Shown here in pieces: positions 9,440 through 17,850 of a DNA stretch of 64,000 bases. The notes under the pieces were generated by a model. The model ran no database searches, was not told where the DNA came from, and was given only the letters and a program-made list of their open reading frames with translations. The first letter of the stretch is position 1; the number at the start of each line of letters is the position of its first letter. Position numbers and translations under genes: made by a program. The DNA comes from Actinomycetota bacterium (GTDB lineage: Bacteria > Actinomycetota > Acidimicrobiia > Acidimicrobiales > Ilumatobacteraceae): the NCBI GenBank assembly GCA_030645495.1, contig JAUSLV010000033.1, positions 62,001 to 126,000 of the forward strand, given 5' to 3'.

Positions 9440-9477
9440 GTATTGACTAACGAGGTTGTTGACGCGTCGGTCAATAC
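9440..9477 (+). repeat. Inverted repeat, operator-like
   Basis: GTATTGAC (9440-9447) and GTCAATAC (9470-9477) are perfect inverted copies separated by 22 bases. The segment is more AT-rich than its surroundings. It lies about 340 bases upstream of the membrane-protein gene. An operator or recombination site is possible; neither is proven. Confidence 0.45.
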
Positions 9478-9813
9478 ACCAAGCTCAGTAAACCTGCAGG
9501 CAGATACGCGACTACCTCACCAGAACGCGGACGGTGGATCGAGGCGGAAGCTCCCAGCTTTGACCGGCAAACACCTCCGGACACGATGCTCTCTGGCTAG
9601 CCACCCAGCGCCCCAAATGGTCCACGAATTCGTTCGTCCAGCGTGGAACGCGCTACCACCTGAACCTCTCGTGCCTGAGGTCGACCAAACAGCGTGGCGG
9701 TCTGCTCCTGGCACCAGGCGTTGTTGTGAGCGGTCCCAGGAACGGAACTAGGATCCCGAGCACCATAGGAAGGAGCGGAGCGCATCGCTGGACGGCGGAG
9801 CACTTTGTCTGGC

Positions 9814-11067
9814 ATGAACACCGCAGCTACAGGACAACCAGATGGAGGTGGTGCGGCCGTCGGCCGAACTGACTTCCGACCCTTCGATATTCTGCCTTCG
9901 ACATTTCGCAGGGTTGGCTTGCTCAAGACGCGATGGACGCTGCTCTCCATCCTGATCGCCGGCTCCCTCGCAATAGTCGTGACAGCCCTTGAGGGAACAC
10001 TCGGTGGCCTGGCAAGTTTCCAGCCAGTCGAGGACTTGCAGCGTGTCTTCTCGCTCGGATCGCCATCTCCGGCCCAACCCAACTTCACATTGACCCGTGA
10101 CATTGGCACGGCAGTGATCCTGATCGCGGGACTACTTGCTGCGTCCGTAGTTCATCGACAGTGGCGGGTCCTCAGCACATCTATCCGCGAGTTGGAGGAG
10201 GAAGGAGCGATTCGACCTCGAGACGTGCCGACGTTTTCTGGAATCAACCGTCTCCTTAGACATGATGCGATCCCAGCGGACGAGGACAAGGCGTCGCTGT
10301 ACGCCATAATCAGGCGCTCGAACTCGGGTCTCGCGAAGGCGAGTGACTTCAGCATCGTATTCGCCGGCATCACAACGATCCTTGTCTTTCTCTACGTGAA
10401 GAGCCAAGAGCGACTTGGAATCTTTGGATTCTTCGCTCCTGCCCACATGAGTCCAGTCGAACTCGATCGATGGCAGGCGGCTGCCTACAAGTCATGGTGG
10501 GCGTCGGATGCGCACTTGGGCGGGCAGCTGGCGCTCGGTGCAGTGGCTTTCGTCTGCATCTACGTCGTCGTGCTGCAGAATATCGTAGGGCTTATGGCAG
10601 CCAATATTACACTTGCACTCCCCGCCTACTACCACCTGGAGGCGAACTGGACCTCTGATGATGGGTGCCGTGGTTGGAGGCCCATAGGCAGAGCGTTTCA
10701 GACGGTCCGATGGTCAATGACTCTTCACGGTGTTGCGCTTTCCATTGAGGTCCTATTGGTGGGAATCGGTTCTGTGAAATGGATACTTCCTCTTTACGCA
10801 ACCTGGCTGGTTGGTATCATCGCATACGTGGCAGTTCCTTGGAGAGTGTTTCGGAAGGCCGCCCCTGGGACAATCCGACGCCTACACGAGGACCTGCCCT
10901 CCAATCCATCGATCGAAGCAATCGCTGCAACGCAATTACTGGCTGAGAGAAGGATCCGTCCGCTGAGACTCAGCCGATTCCAGGTTTATGGATTCGTTGT
11001 CTCGATTGTCCTCCCGATAGCTGTTGCGTGGATTCAGCTCGTTGCTTCGCTGCGTTTGACTAAGTAG
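9814..11067 (+). CDS. Multi-pass membrane protein of unknown function
   Basis: This is a 417-residue integral membrane protein. Hydrophobic segments are visible near residues 42-65, 98-115, 180-200, 240-265, 310-335, 340-355 and 395-412. Two cytoplasm-like charged stretches separate them. I recognise no family signature. ATG 9814 was taken in preference to TTG 9805. It is followed after 17 bases by an alpha/beta hydrolase and then a cyclopropane-fatty-acid-synthase-like enzyme on the same strand, so a membrane-lipid or lipid-export role is conceivable. Base composition in this three-gene block is somewhat more AT-rich and less uniform than the flanking transfer genes, suggesting separate origin. 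Confidence 0.75.
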   Translation: MNTAATGQPDGGGAAVGRTDFRPFDILPSTFRRVGLLKTRWTLLSILIAGSLAIVVTALEGTLGGLASFQPVEDLQRVFSLGSPSPAQPNFTLTRDIGTAVILIAGLLAASVVHRQWRVLSTSIRELEEEGAIRPRDVPTFSGINRLLRHDAIPADEDKASLYAIIRRSNSGLAKASDFSIVFAGITTILVFLYVKSQERLGIFGFFAPAHMSPVELDRWQAAAYKSWWASDAHLGGQLALGAVAFVCIYVVVLQNIVGLMAANITLALPAYYHLEANWTSDDGCRGWRPIGRAFQTVRWSMTLHGVALSIEVLLVGIGSVKWILPLYATWLVGIIAYVAVPWRVFRKAAPGTIRRLHEDLPSNPSIEAIAATQLLAERRIRPLRLSRFQVYGFVVSIVLPIAVAWIQLVASLRLTK

Positions 11068-11084
11068 AGATTGGAGCCAATGAA

Positions 11085-11951
11085 ATGAGCATTGCCCAAC
11101 CGTTCGTCTATGCAGGACCCTCTGAGCGCCTGCTTAGTGATGGTGCGCCCCTGGTGCTCCTAATACCGGGGCTTGGTGGTGGCGGCGAGCAGCTTGAGAC
11201 GGTTGCGGCGATGCTGGTAGCGAATGGAGTAGCGAGTGCGATAGCCGTCGGGGTCGTTCACTCCGATGTGCTCACCGAAGTCTCAGAAGCGCTACCTCAA
11301 GTCGCGGAGGCGCTTGCGGAACATCTGATGGAAATCGGAGCAGCCGTCCACGTCGTCGGACACTCCTTGGGGTCGTTCGTGGCGTTCGAACTGGCGGCAC
11401 TCCATCCGGAGCTCATTCGATCGGTCACCATTGTGAACGGCGGGCTAGGCACGGTGGGCAAGTTCTTACGTTCTCCGATCGGTACGTTTGCTCGCCATCC
11501 CCGCACGTGCTCCCACGCAGTAATCCTCTTCGCTCTCCTTGGATTACCGATTCCGGACTTCCTCACGAGTCATGTATCTGGAAGCAGCTTCGCCATGAAG
11601 CTCGTGCTGAGAGGACTCATCGAGCCGGTCGCCCTGGATAATCCCGAAGTACGGCGTCAAGTGTCATCGGGGGCTGGCCAAACTAGGATTCTGCGGCTCT
11701 TGGCGAGTAACCGTGATCAGTGGGCAAGATTCACCCGATTGGCACCCCAAATCACTCAACATGTCATCTTCTTGGCTGGTTCGGAGGATCGGCTTGCTCC
11801 ACTTCAGGACACACGCGAGTTAGCCGCGATGTTGAACTCTGCATCGGTCTGCGTCCTGCCCGGAGTTGCCCATGCCGCACCGCTCGAAGCTCCGGAGGCC
11901 GTCGTGGAGGCGATCATGTCGAGAGTCAGGCCAAGCGACAGTGACTGTTAA
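11085..11951 (+). CDS. Alpha/beta-hydrolase fold protein
   Basis: This is a 288-residue soluble hydrolase. The nucleophile elbow GHSLGS lies at about residues 91-96, with an oxyanion region at LIPGLGGGG (about 26-34). The acid is probably Asp in GSEDRLAP (about 236) and the catalytic histidine is in GVAHAAPLE (about 260). The length and layout match the esterase/lipase/haloperoxidase-like superfamily, and the substrate cannot be read from the sequence. An ATG five bases upstream of the chosen start is out of frame. The gene end overlaps or abuts the next gene, which encodes a fatty-acid-modifying methyltransferase. An acyl-ester substrate is plausible but inferred. Confidence 0.85.
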   Translation: MSIAQPFVYAGPSERLLSDGAPLVLLIPGLGGGGEQLETVAAMLVANGVASAIAVGVVHSDVLTEVSEALPQVAEALAEHLMEIGAAVHVVGHSLGSFVAFELAALHPELIRSVTIVNGGLGTVGKFLRSPIGTFARHPRTCSHAVILFALLGLPIPDFLTSHVSGSSFAMKLVLRGLIEPVALDNPEVRRQVSSGAGQTRILRLLASNRDQWARFTRLAPQITQHVIFLAGSEDRLAPLQDTRELAAMLNSASVCVLPGVAHAAPLEAPEAVVEAIMSRVRPSDSDC

Positions 11952-11955
11952 CCCG

Positions 11956-13257
11956 ATGTTGCAAGGTCGCAACGGCCTTCAGAGTCTGGCTGAGATGTGG
12001 GGAGAGCGCATCGAGTCCATGCTGCCGGGGCTCCTCCTGCAGGCCAGTGTGTCCTTCTGGGATGGCAGCGTGTGTGGTTCCGCTGATCCAATTGTTCGAG
12101 TCTCGATACTCAGCCCGCGTGCGTTCGCCTACTTGTTACGCCGACCATCGGAGCTTGGCCTAGCGCGTGCGATCGTTACCGGCTCTATCGCTCTCGACGG
12201 TGATCTGGTCAGTGCGTACAAACTTGTCGAGTCGGCCGCGTTTAGGGGGTCCCCAGGAAGGCTGGCAAAGTTGGCTACCTATGCATGCATGCTTGGTGCC
12301 GAGTCACTGAGCGAACTGGTAAATGCACGGCGACCTGCCATTGAGTTCAGGCGAACGCGAGTCCGTGACCACCACCTCCGAAGACGTGCAGCTGTTAGCC
12401 ACCACTACGACGCAGGCAACACCTTCTACGAAATTCTCCTGGGTCCGTCGATGACCTACACCTGCGCTGTATTCCGAGAGCCCGGTCTGTCATTGGAGGA
12501 CGCCCAGATTGCGAAGCATGATCTAATCGCAGCGAAACTGGGTCTACCCGCTGGTCCGGGAAGCCGGATACTTGACATTGGTTGTGGATGGGGCCAACTC
12601 GCCATCCACGCAGCGTCGAATTATGGATGGAGGGTGTCTGGGGTCACTCTGAGCAAGGAACAAGCGGAATATGCGTCAGAGCGCGTCCGCCATTCGCCAG
12701 TCTCTGACTCTGTTGAGATTATTCACGACGATATATTTGCTTTTCGAAGCTCAACGCTGTTCGATGCCGTTACTTCGGTTGGAATGTCAGAGGCGGTCGG
12801 CCGCGCTCGGATCGACTCCTACTTCGAGAGAATCGCTTATCTTGTCAAGCCGGGCGGACGTGTCCTTAACCACGCGATAACGACGCCCGGTGGTTCACGG
12901 CTTAAGTCGAATACGGCTGCGTACCGATATGTCTTTCCTGATGGCGAACTTATCGAACTTCCTCGACTAATCCTCGCTGCGGAACGCGCGGGTCTGCATG
13001 TCCTAGGTGTCGAGTCGATCGGGAAGTACTACGTGCCGACACTCATGAAGTGGTTGGAGAACATGGACCGATCTAGGCTCATTGTCGATGAGCTGATCGG
13101 TGTCGAGCGGGCTAGGGTCTGGTCTGTCTATCTTGCTGCATCTGCGCGGAAGTTTGACTCTGGTGTCCTGGATGTTCACCAAGTCCTCGCCGTTCGACCG
13201 GACGGTGAGACCATCCGTAGCTTCGAACGTATGGGTACGCGACGAGCACGGACGTGA
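11956..13257 (+). CDS. Cyclopropane-fatty-acyl-phospholipid synthase-like methyltransferase
   Basis: This is a 433-residue SAM-dependent enzyme of the Cfa/CmaA family, which adds methylene or methyl groups to unsaturated acyl chains of membrane lipids. An N-terminal lipid-binding-like region (about 1-120) precedes the catalytic core. The core has the family block SHHYDAGNTFYEILLG, then MTYTCAVF, then SAM motif I ILDIGCGWG (about residue 202), and a late motif with HAITTPGG and KYYVPTL. ATG 11956 follows the hydrolase stop by four bases. GTG 11941, overlapping the hydrolase end, is an alternative. Cfa-type enzymes are not normal conjugation genes, so this is probably cargo that alters the recipient's membrane. 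Confidence 0.88.
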   Translation: MLQGRNGLQSLAEMWGERIESMLPGLLLQASVSFWDGSVCGSADPIVRVSILSPRAFAYLLRRPSELGLARAIVTGSIALDGDLVSAYKLVESAAFRGSPGRLAKLATYACMLGAESLSELVNARRPAIEFRRTRVRDHHLRRRAAVSHHYDAGNTFYEILLGPSMTYTCAVFREPGLSLEDAQIAKHDLIAAKLGLPAGPGSRILDIGCGWGQLAIHAASNYGWRVSGVTLSKEQAEYASERVRHSPVSDSVEIIHDDIFAFRSSTLFDAVTSVGMSEAVGRARIDSYFERIAYLVKPGGRVLNHAITTPGGSRLKSNTAAYRYVFPDGELIELPRLILAAERAGLHVLGVESIGKYYVPTLMKWLENMDRSRLIVDELIGVERARVWSVYLAASARKFDSGVLDVHQVLAVRPDGETIRSFERMGTRRART

Positions 13258-13314
13258 CCCAGTCGGCGGAGTCTGCTCGGGTCGTGTGTCGTCGGTCGGG
13301 TTTCGCTTCCCTAG

Positions 13315-14028
13315 TTAGAAGCTGCAGCCGTCTATAGGCAAAGTCGTCGGGTCGATGCCAATCAAGTATTCGTACAGGCTCCGCAGCAGGGGCTGTGGGC
13401 ACCTCTGCACCCCGTCGACTCGAATCTCGATGTGCAGGTGTGGAGTTCCCGACCGGCCGGTGTTGCCGCTGAGAAGGATCTGCTGGCCGGCGCGCACTAT
13501 GTCGCCGACTTGGACGAGGATGTCGCTTCCGTGGCAGTAGTTCCAGACGGTGCCTTGCTCATCGACGACGGCGAGTCCGATACCGCACGTTTCGCAGCCG
13601 TTCAGGCCTGCCGCGCCGCAACCCTGGTTCCACCAGTTGTATGGCCAGGTCCGAACGACCGCTACACGACCTCCGCGGACGGCGTAGATCGGCGTGCCCT
13701 CGCGGATGATCCAATCCCAGGCGGGGTAGCCCTCGTGCGGGTAACCGAGCGCCCTTGGATTGCGGTCGATCAGATAGCGCGGGCCGGGCAGGGACCACCC
13801 ACCATCGAGTGGGATTATCCCGCTGCCGAAGCAGCCAGTCGGATCTGGGACTCTGGCGGCCACGGAGGTGTCGGAGGCGACGCTGCCGCTGGTGTCGTTA
13901 ACGACGTCGGTGGACGCAGGGGGCACGCCACAGGCCGTCGGTGGCTGCGAGTCGCCTCCGGCAAGAACGACCGGCAGGACGGTGATGCCCAGGAGCAGCG
14001 AACCGGTGAGTGCGAGCACGGACTTCAT
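13315..14028 (-). CDS. M23 family metallopeptidase (peptidoglycan hydrolase)
   Basis: This is a 237-residue secreted LytM/NlpD-type endopeptidase. The signal peptide MKSVLALTGSLLLGITVLP is preceded by a good GAGGGAG site, which fixes the start at 14028 and not at an upstream ATG. The zinc ligands of M23 enzymes are visible: His and Asp in PHEGYPAWDW, and the HLH motif in TPHLHIEIR (about 205). Several cysteines in CGAAGLNGCETCG probably form disulfides outside the cell. It is divergent from the transfer operon across a 121-base gap that carries an 11-base inverted repeat. Peptidoglycan hydrolases that open the wall for the transfer channel are standard parts of Gram-positive conjugation systems, so that role is likely. 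Confidence 0.9.
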   Translation of the reverse strand: MKSVLALTGSLLLGITVLPVVLAGGDSQPPTACGVPPASTDVVNDTSGSVASDTSVAARVPDPTGCFGSGIIPLDGGWSLPGPRYLIDRNPRALGYPHEGYPAWDWIIREGTPIYAVRGGRVAVVRTWPYNWWNQGCGAAGLNGCETCGIGLAVVDEQGTVWNYCHGSDILVQVGDIVRAGQQILLSGNTGRSGTPHLHIEIRVDGVQRCPQPLLRSLYEYLIGIDPTTLPIDGCSF

Positions 14029-14034
14029 CTCCCT

Positions 14035-14099
14035 CAACGGACACGCTCGGCGCGAGTGGGGTGACGCATTCATCCCTCGGGGGCAGATCGTGTCCGTTG
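14035..14099 (+). promoter_or_regulatory. Divergent regulatory region with 11-base inverted repeat
   Basis: CAACGGACACG (14035-14045) and CGTGTCCGTTG (14089-14099) are perfect inverted copies 43 bases apart. They lie between the M23 gene (leftward) and the pilin-like gene (rightward). Each copy therefore has the same orientation relative to the gene it precedes. The same motif, extended to 12 bases with the copy at 14035, recurs at the relaxase start (37021). A shared operator or activator site for transfer genes is inferred. Confidence 0.65.
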
Positions 14100-14149
14100 G
14101 CTCTTGAGGCCATGCCGCTCTGGCGGGCTCGGGCACGAGGAGGGATTCG

Positions 14150-14518
14150 ATGGGCACACGCACACGTTCGAGGAGTTCGCGGTCGATGCTCGTGCTGGCG
14201 CTGGTGTCGGGTGGATCGCTGTGGCCTGCGGAGGTGGCACGGGCTGATGGTGCGATTCCGAATCCGCCGGCTGATGGCTCTGCACCTGGCGCCGCGCTGG
14301 TGGCGCAGGTGCTCGGTTGGCTGAAGTGGGGCGGGCTCGCTGCTGCGATCGCCGGTCTGCTGATCGGGGCGATCACGACCGGTGTTGGTCACTTCGGTTC
14401 GAACTACGGCGCGTCCGCGGCTGGCCGGAAGTGGCTGCTCGGTGGTATGGGTGCAGCGATTTTGTCGGGTCTTGCGTGGACGATCGCGACCACGTTGTAC
14501 GCGGCAACAGGGGGCTGA
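14150..14518 (+). CDS. TrbC/VirB2-like pilin subunit of the conjugation apparatus
   Basis: This is a 122-residue small membrane protein with a signal-like N terminus (hydrophobic segment about 13-30, then ARADGA). Two further hydrophobic helices follow at about 58-80 and 97-117, separated by a short charged turn. This is the usual plan of VirB2/TrbC pilins. ATG 14150 is preceded by AGGAGGG. It is the first gene of a rightward operon whose members overlap by one to four bases through 17.8 kb. Sequence conservation in this family is weak, so the call rests on size, topology and position. Confidence 0.7.
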   Translation: MGTRTRSRSSRSMLVLALVSGGSLWPAEVARADGAIPNPPADGSAPGAALVAQVLGWLKWGGLAAAIAGLLIGAITTGVGHFGSNYGASAAGRKWLLGGMGAAILSGLAWTIATTLYAATGG

Positions 14519-14519
14519 G

Positions 14520-15167
14520 ATGCGCCGGCTTGCCGTCCTCCTCGCAGTGCTCGCGGTGTTGGCGGCGGGGGGCGCGGTCGCCACCCGGATCGGTCGACAC
14601 AGCACTTCCTCGCCCGCGGCTACTCCGTCGGACGCGACCCAAAGATCAGCAACCACGGCGGGTGCACAGAACGAGATCCAGGCCGCTCGTGTCGCAGCGG
14701 TGGCTGCTGTCTCGTTGACCGACGAAGTGGCGCGGGCGGGGTTCATCTCTCGGCGGGAACTCATCGAGTCGTTCACCACCCCTGCCTACGGCCCCAAGCT
14801 CGCCGACGAGACCTCGAGTGCGGTGAACGCGATGCTGCTCGAACTCGGCCAACGCCAGACTGACCCCTCGGCCCTATACGTCGTGGAGCAGCCGATCACG
14901 GCACGTGCCGAAGCGAACGGCAACGGGGTGCGTGTCGAGGTGTGGTCGGTTCTGGTGGTCGCCGTTCCCGGGACCGGTCCTGGCAGGCAGGTGTGGCGAA
15001 CCGTCACGCTCGACATGGTGAAGGTGGGTGGCCGCTGGCTGGTCGGCCGTTGGGTGTCGACTCCAGGGCCGACGCCGTCACCATCAGCTGAAGGGGCGTT
15101 TGATGATGCGCGAGCGTTCGTCGAGCCGATCGGCTGGCCGGCCGCGACCTCATCGGTGGTGAAGTGA
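14520..15167 (+). CDS. VirB8-like conjugation channel protein
   Basis: This is a 215-residue protein with one N-terminal transmembrane segment (about 4-22) and a soluble extracytoplasmic domain. The C-terminal block with VEVWSVLVVAVPG, VWRTVTLDMVKVGGRWLV and GRWVS resembles the NTF2-like fold of VirB8/TcpC proteins, which are assembly scaffolds of the transfer channel. The start ATG lies one base after the pilin-like stop, and the stop overlaps the next start. The fold call is by pattern and needs a structure prediction to confirm. Confidence 0.65.
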   Translation: MRRLAVLLAVLAVLAAGGAVATRIGRHSTSSPAATPSDATQRSATTAGAQNEIQAARVAAVAAVSLTDEVARAGFISRRELIESFTTPAYGPKLADETSSAVNAMLLELGQRQTDPSALYVVEQPITARAEANGNGVRVEVWSVLVVAVPGTGPGRQVWRTVTLDMVKVGGRWLVGRWVSTPGPTPSPSAEGAFDDARAFVEPIGWPAATSSVVK

Positions 15168-16372
15168 TGTGGCCGTTCCCGAACCCGCTCGACCTGTTCG
15201 GCGACCTCCTCGGCGGCGCCGTCGGCTGGGCGTGGGACAAGGTGATCCAAGGCGTCTACACATGGTTCGCTGACGGACTGCTGCTGTTGATGGAGTGGGT
15301 TTGGGGAGTGCTCGACACGGCCACAACACCGCGGCTGACCGAGGCATGGTTCCAGACCGGGCTCGTACGACCGCTGGCGGGAATCTCGCTGGGGATCACG
15401 ATCGCGTTGATGCTCGGCTCCGCGATCCAAGCGGGGTTTGGCGGACGCCCCGAGCTGATCGCTGACGCGTTGAAGGAGGGTCCGAAGGCGATCGTCGCGT
15501 CGGCGCTGACGGTGACGGTGATGGACGTGTTGATCCGTGGCGCTGACGTGCTCTCAGATGTCGCCTGGCAAGCCGGTCGTTCCGACGCCCAGACGGTGAT
15601 GGATGGCCTGGCGGGAACGATGACCAGCGCTGGCGGCTTGGCTACGACGTTCCTCGGTCCGTTGGCGTTGCTGTTTGGAATGGTCGGTCTGCTGGTGACG
15701 ACGGTGGTGTTGTTCATGCGCTCCTCGCTGCTGTACCTCGTCGCGGCGTTTGCGCCGATCGTGTGGTCGTCATCGGTGTCACCGATCATGCGAGGCTCAG
15801 GTCGTCGCCTCGTGCACGTCACGGTTGCGCTGGTGTTGGCCAAACCGGCGATCTCGGTGACCCTCGTGGTCGGGGTGAAGTTGCTGGCCAACGCCGGCAC
15901 TCCCGGCCCGAACGGAACGGTCGACGGTGCCGCCGCGCTGGGAACGCTCATCTCCGGCTTTGCCTGCTTCGCGATCGCCGGCCTGTCACCGTGGGTCGTG
16001 TATCGGCTGCTGCCATCGGTCGAGGGCGCCGCGGTCTCGTCCGGCATCGTCGGTGGCTGGGGTCGGGCGGGCTTCACTGCGGTGCAAGCGGGGTTGATGG
16101 CCAAGTCGCTCGGGGCAAGCGCAGCCGCGTCGGCAGCGACCCGCGCGCTGCCCCAGGCGCTCTCCCCCGCCACGGGTTCCAGCGGGGCTGCTGGGGGCTC
16201 TGCGTCAGCGGCTGCCACGCGAGCGATCGGCGGGTCGAGCGGAAGTGAACTGGGCGGTGCCGTTCCTGGCCCCGCGACGAGAGGTGTACGGCCCGGGGGT
16301 CGCCCCTCGGTGCCGCCGCCCGGCGGCATCCCGTCGAGTTCATCGACAAGTGACGAGGGGGTTCGGCCATGA
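15167..16372 (+). CDS. VirB6/TrbL-like polytopic conjugation membrane protein
   Basis: This is a 401-residue integral membrane protein. About seven hydrophobic helices lie between residues 25 and 290, for example near 70-95, 160-190, 195-215 and 260-285. A disordered Ala/Gly/Ser/Pro tail follows (about 300-401). This is the plan of the VirB6/TrbL inner-membrane channel component. The start codon overlaps the previous stop by one base (TGATG) and the stop overlaps the next start (ATGA), so translation is coupled along the operon. The gene is long, uninterrupted and codon-biased like its neighbours. Confidence 0.8.
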   Translation: MWPFPNPLDLFGDLLGGAVGWAWDKVIQGVYTWFADGLLLLMEWVWGVLDTATTPRLTEAWFQTGLVRPLAGISLGITIALMLGSAIQAGFGGRPELIADALKEGPKAIVASALTVTVMDVLIRGADVLSDVAWQAGRSDAQTVMDGLAGTMTSAGGLATTFLGPLALLFGMVGLLVTTVVLFMRSSLLYLVAAFAPIVWSSSVSPIMRGSGRRLVHVTVALVLAKPAISVTLVVGVKLLANAGTPGPNGTVDGAAALGTLISGFACFAIAGLSPWVVYRLLPSVEGAAVSSGIVGGWGRAGFTAVQAGLMAKSLGASAAASAATRALPQALSPATGSSGAAGGSASAAATRAIGGSSGSELGGAVPGPATRGVRPGGRPSVPPPGGIPSSSSTSDEGVRP

Positions 16373-17850
16373 GCAGCACATCGTCCTCTCGATATCGGTT
16401 CGGGGATTCCACTCGGGCGTCGCTGCTGTTGGGGTTGTCGGTGCGCCAGTCGGTCCCGCTCGTGGCGGGCGTGTTGTGGCTCACGCTGTGGTTGATGGCC
16501 GGTGTGCCCATCGTTGGCCTGGTCGGTCCGGCTGTCGGGGTGGTGTTCGCGTTCGGTCGCTGGCGGAACGCGCCGCTGTTCGACATTGCAGCCCCGGGGC
16601 TGCGGCTGTGGTGGACACGCCGCCGCAACCGATCCCCATGGGTGAAGAGTTCGCTGCTGGGCGAAGGCCACGAACATCAGGGTGACCTGCCCGGTGCGCT
16701 GTTGGGGCTCGAAATGCTCGACGTGTCGGTCGACTGGCACGCCGGGCGGCGACGGGTCGCCGTGGTGCGCGACCGCCACGCCGGGTCGGTTTCAGCGGTG
16801 ATGCAGGTGACGGGTTCGGGGTTCGCTGTTGCCTCGCTGCGTGAGCAGGACGGTCTCGTCGCCGGCTGGGGAGGCGCGATCGGTCCGCTCGCCCGGGCGC
16901 AGTGTCCGGTGAGTCGCATCACGTGGCAGGAGTGGGCGCACCCGATCGGAGTGAGTGGTCACCGGATCTTTCTCGACGGTCTTGATCGCCCCATGGCCAC
17001 GCGAGCGAGCAACGACTACGACGCGTTGTTGGACCTGCAGGCTCCGTTCACGACAGCCCACGAAGTGCTGCTCACGCTGGCGGTCGATTTGCGGCGCGTC
17101 CGTGCCCGCCGACGTCAGCCGTTGGCGGCCGCGATCGACACCCTGGTCGACGAGGCACGGTTGCTCGCCTCCCGCCTTGAGTCAGCGGGCCTGCGCGTCG
17201 ATGGACCGTTGTCGCCGCTGGAGTTGTCGACGGCGATTCGCCTTCGGTCCGATCCGTCACGCTCGACGCAGGTTGCGTCGGTGCGCAGGTCGCTGGCGGC
17301 AGCGGTTGGCAGGGGAGTGCTTGAGTGGGGGCCGATGGTCGTGGACGCGAAGTGGGATGCCGTCAGTGTCGACGGCTCCGTGCACCGCTCCTTCCGGGTG
17401 GCGGGATGGCCAATGCTGCCCGTCGGCGCCGATTGGATGGCACCACTGCTCGCAGGCGAGGGCGCCACTCGCACGGTCACCGTGGTGCTTGAACCGGTAC
17501 CGCTGCATCGCGCCGCCGCGGATGCGAACCGCCAGCTGACCTCGATCGAAGCTGATCACGCACAGAAGGAGCGGCACGGCTTCCGTCTCACGGCCCGCGA
17601 GCGCCGACGCCAGGCTGACGTCGAGACGCGTGAGCGGGAACTCGCCGAAGGGCACCCCGAGTTCCGCCACGCCGCGATCGTCACCGTGACCGCGTCCGGA
17701 CTGGACGAGCTCGATGATGCGTGTGCCCGCGTCGAGCAAGCAGCGGCGCAGTCGATGCTCGACCTGCGTCCGTTGGCCGCACGCCAGGCGGAGGGGTGGG
17801 CGGCCTCGTTGCCGATGGGCCGATCGTTCACGACCGGAGCACGGGCATGA
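16369..17850 (+). CDS. SCO6880 family conjugation protein
   Basis: This is a 493-residue protein with two closely spaced membrane helices near the N terminus (about 25-42 and 46-62). A large cytoplasmic domain follows, containing QEWAHPIGVSGHRIF and a basic helical stretch with TARERRRQADVETRERELAEGHPEFRHAA. This arrangement matches the actinobacterial SCO6880 family, which sits between VirB6-like and VirB4-like genes and is thought to fill the VirB3/PrgI role fused to a VirB4-like N-terminal domain. It overlaps both neighbours by four bases. No Walker motif is visible, so it is unlikely to be an ATPase itself. Confidence 0.8.
   Translation: MSSTSSSRYRFGDSTRASLLLGLSVRQSVPLVAGVLWLTLWLMAGVPIVGLVGPAVGVVFAFGRWRNAPLFDIAAPGLRLWWTRRRNRSPWVKSSLLGEGHEHQGDLPGALLGLEMLDVSVDWHAGRRRVAVVRDRHAGSVSAVMQVTGSGFAVASLREQDGLVAGWGGAIGPLARAQCPVSRITWQEWAHPIGVSGHRIFLDGLDRPMATRASNDYDALLDLQAPFTTAHEVLLTLAVDLRRVRARRRQPLAAAIDTLVDEARLLASRLESAGLRVDGPLSPLELSTAIRLRSDPSRSTQVASVRRSLAAAVGRGVLEWGPMVVDAKWDAVSVDGSVHRSFRVAGWPMLPVGADWMAPLLAGEGATRTVTVVLEPVPLHRAAADANRQLTSIEADHAQKERHGFRLTARERRRQADVETRERELAEGHPEFRHAAIVTVTASGLDELDDACARVEQAAAQSMLDLRPLAARQAEGWAASLPMGRSFTTGARA

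Larger units (their letters stand above)
9075..9813 (+). other. 739-base intergenic stretch with repeats, no convincing gene
   Basis: Short open frames here have no recognisable content. The stretch holds a 17-base direct repeat with a 41-base period (9248-9305), an 8-base inverted repeat (9440-9477) and a TTGACA-17-GATGAT promoter-like pair (9315-9343). It separates the sigma/BTAD block from the lipid-type cassette and may be a boundary left by insertion of one of them. Confidence 0.5.

Noticed and set aside
11866-11955. Longer start for the Cfa-like gene inside the hydrolase gene
   Set aside because: It would overlap the hydrolase end by more than 80 bases and adds arginine-rich residues not seen in the family.
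15256-16779. 507-codon minus-strand frame opposite the VirB6-like gene
   Set aside because: It runs across two overlapping transfer genes and reads as Pro/Thr/Ala-rich filler with no domain.
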